Below are positions 16,696 to 27,209 of a stretch of 64,000 nt of DNA, in pieces. Within the stretch, counting starts at the first letter, position 1. Every line of letters begins with the position of its first letter. Under the pieces are notes generated by a model that was given only the letters and a program-made list of their open reading frames with translations, ran no database searches and had not been told where the DNA came from. The stretch is from Paractinoplanes atraurantiacus (lineage in GTDB: Bacteria; Actinomycetota; Actinomycetes; Mycobacteriales; Micromonosporaceae): assembly GCF_900215205.1 (NCBI RefSeq), contig NZ_OBDY01000001.1:368786-432785 (forward strand). The letters run 5' to 3'. Made by a program: the position numbers and the translations under genes.

Positions 16696-17412
16696 GTGGA
16701 AATCCTTCTGTTGGTGACGGCACGTGCCGGTGAGCCTTCCGCCGTGCTGCCCGCGCTGGATCTGCTTCCCCACTCCGTACGCACCGCCCCCCGTGATGTC
16801 CGCACCCTGGTGTCCGGCCCGAGCCCCGACGCGGTCCTGGTCGACGCGCGCTCCGAGCTCTCCGAGGCCCGCGCCACGTGCCGCATGCTGCACGCGACCG
16901 GCATCGGCGTTCCGCTGATGGCGGTCGTGACCGAGGCCGGCCTGATCGCGCTGAACGCCGACTGGGGCGTCGACGACGTCATCCTGGCCAGCGCCGGTCC
17001 CGCCGAGGTCGAGGCGCGGCTGCGCCTGGGCGTCGGCCGCCTGAGCAACGCGACCGCCGGCGCCGGCGGGTCGATCCGGGCCGGCGAGCTCAACATCGAC
17101 CCCGACACATACGCGGCGAAGCTCAAGGGCCGCCCGCTCGACCTCACGTACAAGGAGTTCGAGCTGCTCAAGTTCCTCGCCCAGCACCCGGGCCGGGTCT
17201 TCACCCGCGACCAGCTGCTGCGTGAGGTCTGGGGCTACGACTACTTCGGCGGCACCCGCACGGTCGACGTGCACGTGCGGCGCCTGCGGGCCAAGCTCGG
17301 CTCGGAGTACGAGTCGATGATCGGCACGGTCCGCCAGGTGGGCTACAAGTTCGTGGTCCCGCCGTCCGGCCGTCAGCTTCCGGACAACGAGCCGGTCTCG
17401 CTGCCGGTCTGA
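16696..17412 (+). CDS. glnR: Nitrogen regulator GlnR (orphan OmpR-type response regulator)
   Basis: 238 aa. The N-terminal receiver is atypical, with the single Asp50 in AVLVDAR and a [11 protein letters not shown] segment as in Streptomyces GlnR. A winged-helix DNA-binding domain follows, with [20 protein letters not shown] and a [14 protein letters not shown] recognition region. GlnR controls nitrogen assimilation genes in actinobacteria and works without a cognate kinase. GTG 16696 is chosen because GGAGG at 16686-16690 is 5 bp ahead; GTG 16690 overlaps the Shine-Dalgarno. It lies 8 bp before mshD, so the two probably form an operon. Confidence 0.88.
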   Translation: MEILLLVTARAGEPSAVLPALDLLPHSVRTAPRDVRTLVSGPSPDAVLVDARSELSEARATCRMLHATGIGVPLMAVVTEAGLIALNADWGVDDVILASAGPAEVEARLRLGVGRLSNATAGAGGSIRAGELNIDPDTYAAKLKGRPLDLTYKEFELLKFLAQHPGRVFTRDQLLREVWGYDYFGGTRTVDVHVRRLRAKLGSEYESMIGTVRQVGYKFVVPPSGRQLPDNEPVSLPV

Positions 17413-17420
17413 GACCACCC

Positions 17421-18299
17421 ATGACGGAGATCCGCTCCACGGATCGGCTGACGTCCACGGAGGCGGCCGGCGTTCTCGCGCTGGCCGCCGCCGCGGAAAA
17501 GGCCGACGGTGTCTATCCCCTCTCCGAGGATGTGGTTCTGCGTGTACGAGGCGGGGGCGACCCCGCCACACAGCGGCATCTCCTGGCCGCCCAGGACGGC
17601 GAGCTCGTCGGATACGCGTTCCTCGAGGACGCCTCCGGCGAGCTTTTTGTTCATCCGGCCCAGCGCCGGCGCGGCCACGGCGCGGCGCTGCTCGCGGCCG
17701 CCGGTGACGGCCCGCTGACCTTCTGGGCTCACGGCGACGAGCCCGGTGCGCAGGCTTTCGCGGAAAAAGCCGGTTTCGCACGGGTGCGCGTCCTGTGGCA
17801 GATGCGCCGCTCGCTGCTCGAGCCGCTGCCCGACATCCCGCTGCCCGCCGGCCTGACCGTGCGCGGCTTCCGGGTGGGCTCCGACGAGGACGCCTGGCTG
17901 GCGGTGAACGCCCGCGCGTTCGCCCACCACCCCGAGCAGGGCCGCTGGACCATCGACGACCTGTCGCTGCGCGAGGCCGAGCCGTGGTTCGACCCGGCCG
18001 GCTTCCTGCTGGCCGTCGACAACGAGGACAAGCTGGCCGGCTACCACTGGACCAAGGTTCACCCGGCGAGCGGCGACGATCCGGCGCTGGGCGAAATCTA
18101 CGTGCTCGGCGTCGACCCGAGTGGTCACCGCAAGGGCCTGGGCGCCGCGCTGAGCGTGGCCGGTCTGCGCCATCTGGCCGCGCAGGGGCTCACTGTTTCC
18201 AACCTTTATGTCGACGAGTCGAATGCCGCCGCGGTCGCTTTGTACCGCCGTCTGGGCTTCGAGATCTTCAAAACCGACGTGAGTTATCAGCGTCACTGA
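17421..18299 (+). CDS. mshD: Mycothiol synthase (MshD)
   Basis: 292 aa with two tandem GNAT acetyltransferase domains. It catalyses the last step of mycothiol synthesis, acetyl transfer from acetyl-CoA to Cys-GlcN-Ins. Family marks are LFVHPAQRRRGHGAALL in the first domain, WQMRRSL between domains, VNARAFAHHPEQG at the start of the second, and EIYVLGVDPSGHRKGLGAAL followed by LYVDESNAAAVALYRRLGFE at the end. It follows glnR by 8 bp. Its presence agrees with an actinobacterial host, and with the MDMPI-fold proteins elsewhere in the window that use mycothiol. Confidence 0.95.
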   Translation: MTEIRSTDRLTSTEAAGVLALAAAAEKADGVYPLSEDVVLRVRGGGDPATQRHLLAAQDGELVGYAFLEDASGELFVHPAQRRRGHGAALLAAAGDGPLTFWAHGDEPGAQAFAEKAGFARVRVLWQMRRSLLEPLPDIPLPAGLTVRGFRVGSDEDAWLAVNARAFAHHPEQGRWTIDDLSLREAEPWFDPAGFLLAVDNEDKLAGYHWTKVHPASGDDPALGEIYVLGVDPSGHRKGLGAALSVAGLRHLAAQGLTVSNLYVDESNAAAVALYRRLGFEIFKTDVSYQRH

Positions 18300-18342
18300 C
18301 GCGCATTCTCACGAGTCACGAACAGGACAAGGCCGTATCTCA

Positions 18343-18360
18343 GGGCGGTAACTACCGCCC
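18343..18360 (+). terminator. Hairpin after mshD
   Basis: GGGCGGT-AACT-ACCGCCC, a 7-bp stem with a 4-nt loop, sits 43 bp past the mshD stop and before the pst promoter region. No clear T-run follows, so it may be a weak terminator or RNA stabiliser. Confidence 0.5.
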
Positions 18361-18449
18361 GTATAAGTCGGATATTTCGGTCTCTAGTCACTCAGTTCAC
18401 GCAACGGACAACTCGCCCTCAGGGGAAGGCCATGTTCCGGCGGAAACGT

Positions 18450-18467
18450 GTTCACCGCCAGTTCACC
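18450..18467 (+). promoter_or_regulatory. PHO box upstream of pstS
   Basis: Two perfect GTTCACC direct repeats, 18450-18456 and 18461-18467, start 11 bp apart. This is the actinobacterial PhoP-binding arrangement. The pstS GTG lies 91 bp after the second copy. A third, partial copy GTTCACG is at 18395. PhoP activation under phosphate limitation is inferred from this. Confidence 0.85.
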
Positions 18468-18557
18468 AATGGCCAGGTAACCGGCTACCTCGCCTGCTTA
18501 GCTTTCGTTGTGTTGCCGGTGCGACACCGGCTAGCACCCACCCCTGAAGGGAAAACT

Positions 18558-19652
18558 GTGAAGCTCCAGCGGTCCGGTTACATCGCCGGCATTGCTCTGA
18601 CTGCGACGCTCGCTCTCACCGCGTGCGGCTCGGACAACAACGAGCCGTCGGGTGACAGCGGCGCTTCGGCTGCTTCCGCCAACTGCGTTGCGGGCAGCGT
18701 GACGGCCCAGGGTTCTTCGGCCCAGAAGAACGCCATGGCCGAGTGGATCAAGAAGTACCAGTCGCAGTGTTCCGACGCCAAGATCAACTACGAGGCCACC
18801 GCCTCCGGCGCCGGCATCCAGGCCTTCATCGCGGGCACCGCCGACTTCGCCGGCTCCGACTCGGCCCTCAAGGAGGAGGAGCAGCCGCAGGCCGACGCCA
18901 AGTGCGCCGGTGGCACCGCCCTCAACCTCCCGATGGTCGTCGGCCCGATCGCGGTCGTCTACAACCTGGACGGTGTCGACGGCCTCCAGCTCGACGCGCC
19001 GACCCTCGCCAAGATCTTCGACAGCAAGATCACCAAGTGGAACGACCCGGCCATCGCCGCGCAGAACTCGGGCGCCAAGCTGCCGGACACCACCATCACC
19101 GCCGTGCACCGCTCGGACGAGTCGGGCACGACCGACAACTTCACCAAGTACCTGAGCAAGGCCGCCGAGAAGGACTGGACCTACGGCAACGCCAAGGCCT
19201 GGAAGGCCAAGGGCGGCACCGGTGCGGCCAAGTCGGACGGTGTGGCCAGCGCGGTCAAGAGCACGGCGGGCTCGATCTCGTACGTCGAGCTCTCGTTCGC
19301 CGAGAACAGCGACCTCCAGAAGGCCAAGGTCAAGAACGGCGCCGGCGAGTACACCGAGCTGACCGCCGAGTCGGCCGGCAAGGGCATCGAGGGCGCCTCG
19401 ATCAAGGGCACCGGCAACAACCTCGCCCTCAGCATCGACTACAACGCCACCACGGCCGGCGCGTACCCGATCGTCCTGGCGACCTACGAGATCGTCTGCA
19501 GCAAGGGTTCGGCCAAGGCCGCCTCGCTGAAGGCCTTCTTCACCTACACCTCGAGCAAGGGTGGCCAGGACGCGCTGACCGACCTCGGCTACGCCCCGCT
19601 GCCGGAGACCATCCGGTCCAAGGTCGAGACCGCCGTCGCCTCGATCTCCTGA
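18558..19652 (+). CDS. pstS: Phosphate-binding lipoprotein PstS
   Basis: 364 aa, the extracytoplasmic binding protein of the high-affinity phosphate ABC transporter. It has a lipoprotein signal with lipobox LTAC (Cys23), a mature PBP-like domain with QGSSAQKNAMAEWI, the ATASGAGIQAFIAGTADFAG segment and the RSDESGTTDNFTKYL phosphate-binding loop. GTG 18558 is chosen because AAGGG lies ~7 bp ahead; in-frame starts upstream lie in the PHO-box region and would disrupt the signal peptide. It is the first gene of pstSCAB. Confidence 0.95.
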   Translation: MKLQRSGYIAGIALTATLALTACGSDNNEPSGDSGASAASANCVAGSVTAQGSSAQKNAMAEWIKKYQSQCSDAKINYEATASGAGIQAFIAGTADFAGSDSALKEEEQPQADAKCAGGTALNLPMVVGPIAVVYNLDGVDGLQLDAPTLAKIFDSKITKWNDPAIAAQNSGAKLPDTTITAVHRSDESGTTDNFTKYLSKAAEKDWTYGNAKAWKAKGGTGAAKSDGVASAVKSTAGSISYVELSFAENSDLQKAKVKNGAGEYTELTAESAGKGIEGASIKGTGNNLALSIDYNATTAGAYPIVLATYEIVCSKGSAKAASLKAFFTYTSSKGGQDALTDLGYAPLPETIRSKVETAVASIS

Positions 19653-19694
19653 TCGTCAGCCTTAAATCCCTCCGAGACGACAGCGAGCGAGCAG

Positions 19695-20765
19695 ATGGGT
19701 GACTACCCCTCCCGCTCGGAGAACGCCACCGCCGGCGACCTGGGTGTGACAGAAAGCCACACCCGGGCCGCCGGCCTCGGCGTATCACCGAGCAGTTACG
19801 AAGAACCCCCGTTCGGCGGCGGTGGCGCCCTCCCCAAGAAGAAGCGCTTCTCGATGGAAAGCGGCTTCCGGGGTCTCTCCGTGGGTGCGGGCGCGATGGT
19901 GCTGGTCATCATCGTGGCCATCGCGGTCTTCCTGATCTCCAAGGCCGTGCCGGCCATCAGCGCCGACAAAGAGAACTTCCTGACCTTCAAGCAGTGGTTC
20001 CCGAACGAGACCGAGCCGCGGTTCGGCATCCTGGCCCTGGCCTTCGGCACCGTGCTGACCTCGGTGATCGCCCTGCTGGTGGCGGTTCCCATCGCCCTGG
20101 GCATCGCTCTGTTCCTGTCGCACTACGCGCCCAAGCGGCTGGCCACGCCGCTGGGCTTCGTGATCGACCTGCTGGCCGCCGTGCCCAGTGTCGTCTTCGG
20201 CCTCTGGGGCCGCGACGTCTTCATGGAGCCGGTCCGCAACTTCTCCGAGTGGCTCAACAAGTACTTCAGCTGGATCCCGATCTTCGGCGGCGACGGCCCG
20301 TTCGGCCGTTCCGTCCTGCTCGGCTCCCTGGTGCTGGCGATCATGGTGCTGCCGATCGTCACCTCCCTCTCTCGCGAGGTCTTCCTGCAGACCCCCGGCA
20401 TGAACGAGGAGGCCGCCCTCGCCCTGGGCGCCACCAAGTGGGAGATGATCCGCACCGCGGTCCTGCCCTACGGCAAGCCCGGCGTCATCGCCTCCGTGAT
20501 GCTCGGCCTCGGCCGCGCGCTCGGCGAGACGATCGCCCTGGCGCTGACCCTCGGCGTGGTCTTCAACATCTCGTTCAACGTCATCGAGAACGGCGGTAAC
20601 TCCATCGCCGCCAACATCGCCAACGCCTTCGGCGAGGCCAACGAGACCGGCCGCGGCGCCCTGATCGCCTCGGGTCTCGTCCTCTTCGCCATCACCCTCG
20701 TGGTGAACATGGCGGCTCGGGCGATCATCTACCGTCGGCGCGAGTTCCGGGACAGTGCGGCATGA
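19695..20765 (+). CDS. pstC: Phosphate ABC transporter permease PstC
   Basis: 356 aa. After an unusually long cytoplasmic N-terminus (~60 aa, Gly/Ser/Pro-rich, ending in KKKRFSME) there are six predicted helices. The EAA-loop motif is EEAALALGATKWEMIRTAVLP, followed by the GLGRALGETIALALT segment typical of PstC. It forms the membrane channel with PstA. It starts 42 bp after pstS and overlaps pstA by 4 bp (ATGA). Confidence 0.95.
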   Translation: MGDYPSRSENATAGDLGVTESHTRAAGLGVSPSSYEEPPFGGGGALPKKKRFSMESGFRGLSVGAGAMVLVIIVAIAVFLISKAVPAISADKENFLTFKQWFPNETEPRFGILALAFGTVLTSVIALLVAVPIALGIALFLSHYAPKRLATPLGFVIDLLAAVPSVVFGLWGRDVFMEPVRNFSEWLNKYFSWIPIFGGDGPFGRSVLLGSLVLAIMVLPIVTSLSREVFLQTPGMNEEAALALGATKWEMIRTAVLPYGKPGVIASVMLGLGRALGETIALALTLGVVFNISFNVIENGGNSIAANIANAFGEANETGRGALIASGLVLFAITLVVNMAARAIIYRRREFRDSAA

Positions 20766-21844
20766 CCCTTCTGCAGAACGAGGCGTCCGACGTCGTCATG
20801 ACGCCGGACAACATCCGGACCAGGAAGCTGCCGGTCGCCTACAACATCGGCATCGCCGTCGCCGCTCTGGCCATCGCCGCGGCGATCGTGTTCCCCACCG
20901 GCATCGGCAACTGGGTGCTCGTCGTCGTCCTCGGCGTCGTGTTCTACCTGATCGGCCTCCAGGTCATCGCCGGCCGCATCGAGGGACCGCGCGCCGCGCG
21001 CAACCGCATGTGGCAGGCGGCCATCTACTGCGCCTGTGTGCTGGCGATCCTGCCGCTCGCCTCGGTGGTGTGGACGCTGGTCTCCAAGGGCGTGTCCCGC
21101 CTGGACGGTGACTTCTTCGGCAGCTCGATGAACAACATCGGCGCCCGGGACCCGAACGGTGGCGCCTACCACGCCATCATCGGCACCCTGGAGCAGGTCG
21201 GCATCGCCGCGCTGATGGCCGTGCCGCTCGGCGTGCTCGGCGCGATCTACCTGGTCGAGTACGGCAAGGGCAAGTTCGCCGGTACGGTCCGCTTCTTCGT
21301 CGACGTCATGACCGGCATCCCGTCGATCGTGGCCGGCCTTTTCGTCCTGTCGTTCTGGGTGCTCATCGTCAGCCCGTGGTTCAACAACGGGACGCCGCAG
21401 TTCTCCGGCTTCGCCGCCTCGCTGGCCCTGACGGTGCTGATGCTGCCGACGATCGTGCGGTCCACCGAGGAGATGCTGCGCCTGGTGCCCGGCCCGCTGC
21501 GCGAGGGCGCGTACGCGCTCGGCGTGCCGAAGTGGAAGACGATCGTCAAGGTCGTCCTGCCGACCGCGCTGCCCGGCATCGTCACCGGCGTCATGCTGGC
21601 CATCGCCCGCGCGGCCGGCGAGACGGCTCCGGTGCTGCTGGTCGCCGGCGGCGCCGCGGCGATCAACTTCGACCCGTTCTCGGGCGGTCAGCAGTCGCTC
21701 TCGCTCTTCGTGTACCAGCAGGCGGCCGACGCCTCGCGGTACGCGCCGGCCCGCGCCTGGACCGCCGCGCTCACGCTGGTCGCTCTCGTTCTCGTCCTGA
21801 CGATCGCGGCCAAGCTGCTCGCCCGCCGCTCGAGTCTCCGTTAA
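20762..21844 (+). CDS. pstA: Phosphate ABC transporter permease PstA
   Basis: 360 aa with an N-terminal extension (~90 aa, including two extra hydrophobic helices) before the canonical PstA core. The core has GTLEQVGIAALMAVPLGVLG, the ALGVPKWKTIVKVVLP EAA-loop and the ARAAGETAPVLLVAGG segment. It pairs with PstC. The start overlaps the pstC stop, so the two are coupled. Confidence 0.95.
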   Translation: MTLLQNEASDVVMTPDNIRTRKLPVAYNIGIAVAALAIAAAIVFPTGIGNWVLVVVLGVVFYLIGLQVIAGRIEGPRAARNRMWQAAIYCACVLAILPLASVVWTLVSKGVSRLDGDFFGSSMNNIGARDPNGGAYHAIIGTLEQVGIAALMAVPLGVLGAIYLVEYGKGKFAGTVRFFVDVMTGIPSIVAGLFVLSFWVLIVSPWFNNGTPQFSGFAASLALTVLMLPTIVRSTEEMLRLVPGPLREGAYALGVPKWKTIVKVVLPTALPGIVTGVMLAIARAAGETAPVLLVAGGAAAINFDPFSGGQQSLSLFVYQQAADASRYAPARAWTAALTLVALVLVLTIAAKLLARRSSLR

Positions 21845-21856
21845 GAGGTATCCCCC

Positions 21857-22633
21857 ATGGCCAAGCGCATCGAGGCGAGCAACGTCAGCTCGTACTACGG
21901 CAACTTCAAGGCGATCGACGGCATCTCGATGACCGTCGAGCCCAAGACGATCACCGCCCTGATCGGACCGTCGGGCTGCGGCAAGTCGACGTTCCTGCGG
22001 TCCATCAACCGCATGCACGAGGTGCTGCCGAACGCCCGCATCGAGGGCCGGCTCACCATCGACGACCAGAACATCTACGACCCGGACGTGGACGTCACGG
22101 CGGTCCGCCGGCTGATCGGCATGGTCTTCCAGCGGCCCAACCCGTTCCCGACCATGTCGATCTACGAGAACGTGGTCGCCGGCCTCAAGCTCAACGGCGT
22201 CAAGAAGAAGTCAGTGCTGGACGACGCGGCCGAGCAGTCGCTCAAGTCGGCCAACCTCTGGAACGAGGTCAAGGACCGGCTCAACCGGCCCGGCGCCGGC
22301 CTCTCCGGTGGTCAGCAGCAGCGTCTCTGCATCGCCCGCACCATCGCGGTCGAGCCCCAGGTCGTGCTGATGGACGAGCCCTGCTCGGCGCTCGACCCGA
22401 TCTCGACGCTGGCCATCGAGGACCTGATGTTCAAGCTGAAGGACCGCTTCACGATCATCATCGTCACGCACAACATGCAGCAGGCCGCCCGCGTCAGCGA
22501 CAAGACCGGCTTCTTCTCGATCGACAAGACCGGCGACCCGGGCCGCCTGATCGAGTACGACGACACGCAGAAGATCTTCAGCAATCCGTCGGAGAAGAAG
22601 ACCGAGGACTACATCACCGGCCGCTTCGGCTGA
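21857..22633 (+). CDS. pstB: Phosphate ABC transporter ATPase PstB
   Basis: 258 aa. Walker A is GPSGCGKST (37-45), the Q-loop is [10 protein letters not shown], the ABC signature is LSGGQ (149-153), Walker B is VVLMDEP (169-175) and the switch His is in IIIVTHNM. It drives phosphate import by ATP hydrolysis. The gene starts 12 bp after pstA. No phoU follows; the PhoU-like DUF47 gene is at 29.5 kb instead. Confidence 0.97.
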   Translation: MAKRIEASNVSSYYGNFKAIDGISMTVEPKTITALIGPSGCGKSTFLRSINRMHEVLPNARIEGRLTIDDQNIYDPDVDVTAVRRLIGMVFQRPNPFPTMSIYENVVAGLKLNGVKKKSVLDDAAEQSLKSANLWNEVKDRLNRPGAGLSGGQQQRLCIARTIAVEPQVVLMDEPCSALDPISTLAIEDLMFKLKDRFTIIIVTHNMQQAARVSDKTGFFSIDKTGDPGRLIEYDDTQKIFSNPSEKKTEDYITGRFG

Positions 22634-22652
22634 TCTCCTCTTCTGGTGAAAA

Positions 22653-22686
22653 GCGCCCTGCTGCTACGGAATGTGCAGCAGGGCGC
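22653..22686. terminator. Terminator hairpin after pstB, overlapping the 3' end of the NUDIX gene
   Basis: GCGCCCTGCTGC (22653-22664) pairs perfectly with GCAGCAGGGCGC (22675-22686), loop of 10 nt. The structure sits 20 bp after the pstB stop but includes the stop and last codons of the convergent NUDIX gene. The last codons of that gene are thus under both coding and structural constraint. Confidence 0.75.
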
Positions 22687-23458
22687 CGCCGTCTTCGGTG
22701 AATTCGACGCGAGGCTGGACGGGCGTCGCGGCATTGCGGCGGCTCGAGGCGGCGATGACTTCCGCTATTTTTTTGTACGGTCGTAACGAGTCAACGGTCG
22801 AGCGCGTCGGTGGGAGCATGGCCAGGCCGTACGCGGCTGCCGGGCCGGACCATTGGGTGCCGTCACTCTCTCCGGAGACGTCGCGGGCCGTCTGGCCTTC
22901 CGGCAGGAGCGAGACGAAGAACCAGGTGTCGAACCGCTTCGGCTCGAACTCCGGCGTGATCCAGCGGGCCCACGGGAAGAGCAGGTCGTCGCGCAGGCGC
23001 AGGTGATGACGCTGGAGGAGCTCGGTCAGCGTGATCTCGCGCGCGGCCAAGGCGGCTCGCTCCGCTTCCCACTCGGCGGTGCTCACATCGCTGATCGTGC
23101 GGTCGGGCTGCTCGATCGGGCCGGCCAGCAGGACGCCGGCCTCCTCGAACAGCTCCCGCGCCGCAGCGCCGACGACCGCCCGGGCCTGTTCGTCGGGCAC
23201 GCCCAGCAACCGGGACCAGTCGTCGCGGATGGTGAGAGGGCGGTCCGACGGATCCACGCCGCCGCCGGGGAACGCGTAGAGGCCGCCGAAGACCATCGTG
23301 GTGGCGCGCTTCAGGACGTACAGCTGGAAGGAATCGCCCGAAGGGCGCAGAAGCACGACGGTGGCCGCGTCGCGGACCGGAGCCGGAGTGCCGCGGAACT
23401 CGCGTGCCCTTTGAACCATTGCGGGCGGAAGGCTGAATGGTGTCGAGTCGGTCACCAC
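22664..23458 (-). CDS. NUDIX hydrolase
   Basis: 264 aa. The NUDIX region begins with RDAATVVLLRPSG, then FPGGGVDPSD, an insertion, and AAARELFEEAGVLL (the catalytic REUXEEXGU helix). It belongs to the larger, RNaseH-less NUDIX proteins with a C-terminal domain (LPPTRSTVDSL region) often annotated as NUDIX hydrolases of nucleoside diphosphate derivatives or CoA; the substrate is not known. GTG 23458 has GGAGG 5 bp ahead. Convergent with pstB, divergent from the oxidoreductase. Confidence 0.8.
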   Translation of the reverse strand: MVTDSTPFSLPPAMVQRAREFRGTPAPVRDAATVVLLRPSGDSFQLYVLKRATTMVFGGLYAFPGGGVDPSDRPLTIRDDWSRLLGVPDEQARAVVGAAARELFEEAGVLLAGPIEQPDRTISDVSTAEWEAERAALAAREITLTELLQRHHLRLRDDLLFPWARWITPEFEPKRFDTWFFVSLLPEGQTARDVSGESDGTQWSGPAAAYGLAMLPPTRSTVDSLRPYKKIAEVIAASSRRNAATPVQPRVEFTEDGGALLHIP

Positions 23459-23502
23459 GCGATCCTCCCACCGAGGCAGGCGCGGACGATACCGTAGCGA
23501 TC

Positions 23503-24480
23503 ATGACCGCACAGAAGGTTCGCTGGGGCATTCTCGGCCCCGGCGGGATCGCCGCCACGTTCGCCGCCGACCTGCCGCTCGTGCCCGGCGCCGAGCTCGC
23601 CGCCGTCGGATCGCGCTCGGCGGAGACCGCCACCGCGTTCGCCGAGCGGTTCGGCTTCGCCCGCGCGCACGGCTCGTACGCCGACCTCGCCGCCGACCCG
23701 GACGTCGACGTCGTCTACATCGCCACGCCGCACGCCTTCCACGCCGAGGCCGCCCTGCTCTGCATCGAGGCCGGCAAGCACGTCCTGGTCGAGAAGCCGA
23801 TCACGCTCGACCTGATCACCGCGGCCGAGGTGATCACGGCCGCGCGGGACAAAGGGGTCTTCCTCATGGAGGCCATGTGGATGCGGCTCAACCCCGCCAT
23901 CCGCAAGATCGCCGAGCTGGTCGAGGAGGGCGCGATCGGCTGGGTCAGCGCGATCCACGCCGACTTCGGCCTTCAGGGCCCGTTCGACGCCGAGCATCGG
24001 CTGCGCGACCCCAAGCTGGGCGGCGGCGCCCTGCTCGACCTCGGCGTCTACCCGATCAACCTGGTCCACCTGATCCTCGGCGCGCCGGCCTCGGTGCAGG
24101 CCTGGGCCCACCTGACCCCGGAGCGGGTGGACGAGAACACCGGCGTCCTGCTCGGCTACCAGCCGGGCGCGGTCGCCGCGATCACATGCAGCATCAACGG
24201 CGAGAGCCGCAACAACGCGACGATCACCGGCACCGAGGGCCGCATCGAGCTGCCGTCGGGCTTCTTCGTGCCGCGCTCGTTCCAGCTGCACCGGGCGGGC
24301 AAGGCACCGGAGACCTACGACTTCCCGTTCGAGGGCAGCGGCTACCAGTTCGAGGCGGCCGAGGTGCAGCGCGCCATCATCGCCGGCGAGCAGGAGAGCC
24401 CGCTCATGCCGCACGCCACCACGCTGGAGATCATGACTCTGCTCGACACGATCCGCGAAGAGATCGGCGTCGTCTACTAA
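23503..24480 (+). CDS. Gfo/Idh/MocA family NAD(P)-dependent oxidoreductase
   Basis: 325 aa. The Rossmann N-terminus reads RWGILGPGGIAATF, followed by the family signatures YIATPHAFHAE and HVLVEKPITLD (the EKP motif). The C-terminal alpha/beta domain carries GGGALLDLGVYPINL. Such enzymes oxidise or reduce sugars, inositols or their derivatives. It precedes a LacI regulator by 9 bp and an alpha-glucosidase, so a role in sugar breakdown is likely. ATG 23503 was chosen as it directly precedes the Rossmann fold; there is no strong ribosome site. Confidence 0.88.
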   Translation: MTAQKVRWGILGPGGIAATFAADLPLVPGAELAAVGSRSAETATAFAERFGFARAHGSYADLAADPDVDVVYIATPHAFHAEAALLCIEAGKHVLVEKPITLDLITAAEVITAARDKGVFLMEAMWMRLNPAIRKIAELVEEGAIGWVSAIHADFGLQGPFDAEHRLRDPKLGGGALLDLGVYPINLVHLILGAPASVQAWAHLTPERVDENTGVLLGYQPGAVAAITCSINGESRNNATITGTEGRIELPSGFFVPRSFQLHRAGKAPETYDFPFEGSGYQFEAAEVQRAIIAGEQESPLMPHATTLEIMTLLDTIREEIGVVY

Positions 24481-24489
24481 GGTGACTTG

Positions 24490-25530
24490 ATGCCGTCGAG
24501 AAAGGTCGGCGGCAAGCCGACGTCGAGCGATGTGGCCAAGGCCGCTGGAGTCTCCCGGTCCGCCGTCTCGTTCGCCTTCAACAATCCGCAGCGCCTCTCG
24601 TCGGCGACCCGCGAGCGCATCCTCGCGGTCGCCGGCGAGCTCGGATATACGCCGAGCCCGCTGGCCAAGATGCTGCAGTCCGGCGCCACCAACTCGATCG
24701 GCGTCCTGCTGCCGCAGAAACTGGCCCAGGTGCTGGAAAACCCGTACTACGCCCGGTTCCTGATGGGTGTCGGCCAGGTCTGTGACCAGGAGGGCTACAC
24801 GCTCCTGCTCAGCCCGCCGCTGCAGGACTCGGTGCTCAAGGCCATCCCGGTCGCCGCGGCCGACGGCTTCATCGTCTGCGGCCTGCAGACCGAGGGCGCC
24901 GAGGTGACCGAGCTCGAGCGGCGCGGCGCCCCGTTCGTCCTGATCGACAGCGACCGCTACGAGAACGCGCCGAGCGTCGACGTCGACGACCGCGGCGGGG
25001 CGTACGAGGTGGCCCGCTACCTGCTCGAGCTGGGCCACCGGCGGCTGGCCGTGCTCTCCATCGACCCCGGTCCGCTGACCCGCGGCTACCGCGGCCCGCT
25101 CGGGCGCCGCCTGGCCGGCATCGGCGACGCCCTGGCCGAGGCCGGGCTGAGCATGGACGACGTGGCGCTGGCCGAGGTGCCGGTGTCGCGCACCGAGGGC
25201 TTCCGCGCCGCCCGCGAGCTGATGAGCCGCGACCCCCGGCCGACCGCGATCCTGGCCCTGTCCGACGTGCTGGCCTACGGCGCGGTGGACGCGCTGGCCG
25301 AGCTCGGGCTGGACGTGCCGGGCGACGTGGCGGTGACCGGCTTCGACGATCTGGCCGAGTCGGCGTGGTTCCGGCCGCGGCTCACGACCGTACGGCAGCC
25401 GATCGTGACCAAGGGCCGGACCGCCGCCGACTTCCTCATCTCGGCCATCCGGGGCGAGGACCAACATCCGCACCAGGTGCTCGGTACCACGCTGATCGTC
25501 CGCGATTCAACGGCTAAACCGGTGATGTAA
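24490..25530 (+). CDS. LacI-family transcriptional regulator
   Basis: 346 aa. The N-terminal helix-turn-helix is at ~12-60 (SSDVAKAAGVSRSAVSFAFN, then a hinge helix SPLAKML), followed by a periplasmic-binding-protein-like effector domain with NSIGVLLPQ and the late VAVTGFDDLAESAWFRPRLT segment. It sits between the oxidoreductase (9 bp upstream) and the glucosidase (32 bp downstream) and probably represses them in response to a sugar. ATG 24490 is used; TTG 24487 is an alternative. Confidence 0.92.
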   Translation: MPSRKVGGKPTSSDVAKAAGVSRSAVSFAFNNPQRLSSATRERILAVAGELGYTPSPLAKMLQSGATNSIGVLLPQKLAQVLENPYYARFLMGVGQVCDQEGYTLLLSPPLQDSVLKAIPVAAADGFIVCGLQTEGAEVTELERRGAPFVLIDSDRYENAPSVDVDDRGGAYEVARYLLELGHRRLAVLSIDPGPLTRGYRGPLGRRLAGIGDALAEAGLSMDDVALAEVPVSRTEGFRAARELMSRDPRPTAILALSDVLAYGAVDALAELGLDVPGDVAVTGFDDLAESAWFRPRLTTVRQPIVTKGRTAADFLISAIRGEDQHPHQVLGTTLIVRDSTAKPVM

Positions 25531-25539
25531 CACGAGTTA
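25528..25539. promoter_or_regulatory. Short inverted repeat ahead of the alpha-glucosidase
   Basis: TAAC-ACGA-GTTA lies over the LacI stop codon, 24 bp before the glucosidase ATG. Its position fits an operator, but it is short and lacks the usual CG centre of LacI-family sites. Confidence 0.25.
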
Positions 25540-25562
25540 GTAATCCTGCTACGGTCACGGTC

Positions 25563-27167
<1,605 letters not shown>

Positions 27168-27174
27168 GAGAACT

Positions 27175-27205
27175 CGCCAGGCCGGGGGTCGGTCCCGGCC
27201 TGGCG
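27175..27205. terminator. Bidirectional terminator
   Basis: CGCCAGGCCGGG (27175-27186) pairs with CCCGGCCTGGCG (27194-27205), a perfect 12-bp stem with a 7-nt loop, between the convergent glucosidase and methyltransferase genes (42-bp gap). Confidence 0.8.
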
Positions 27206-27209
27206 CCTC

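Noticed and set aside
18395..18401. Additional PHO box half (GTTCACG) upstream of the pst box
   Set aside because: The second unit 11 bp downstream does not match; single half-sites are common.
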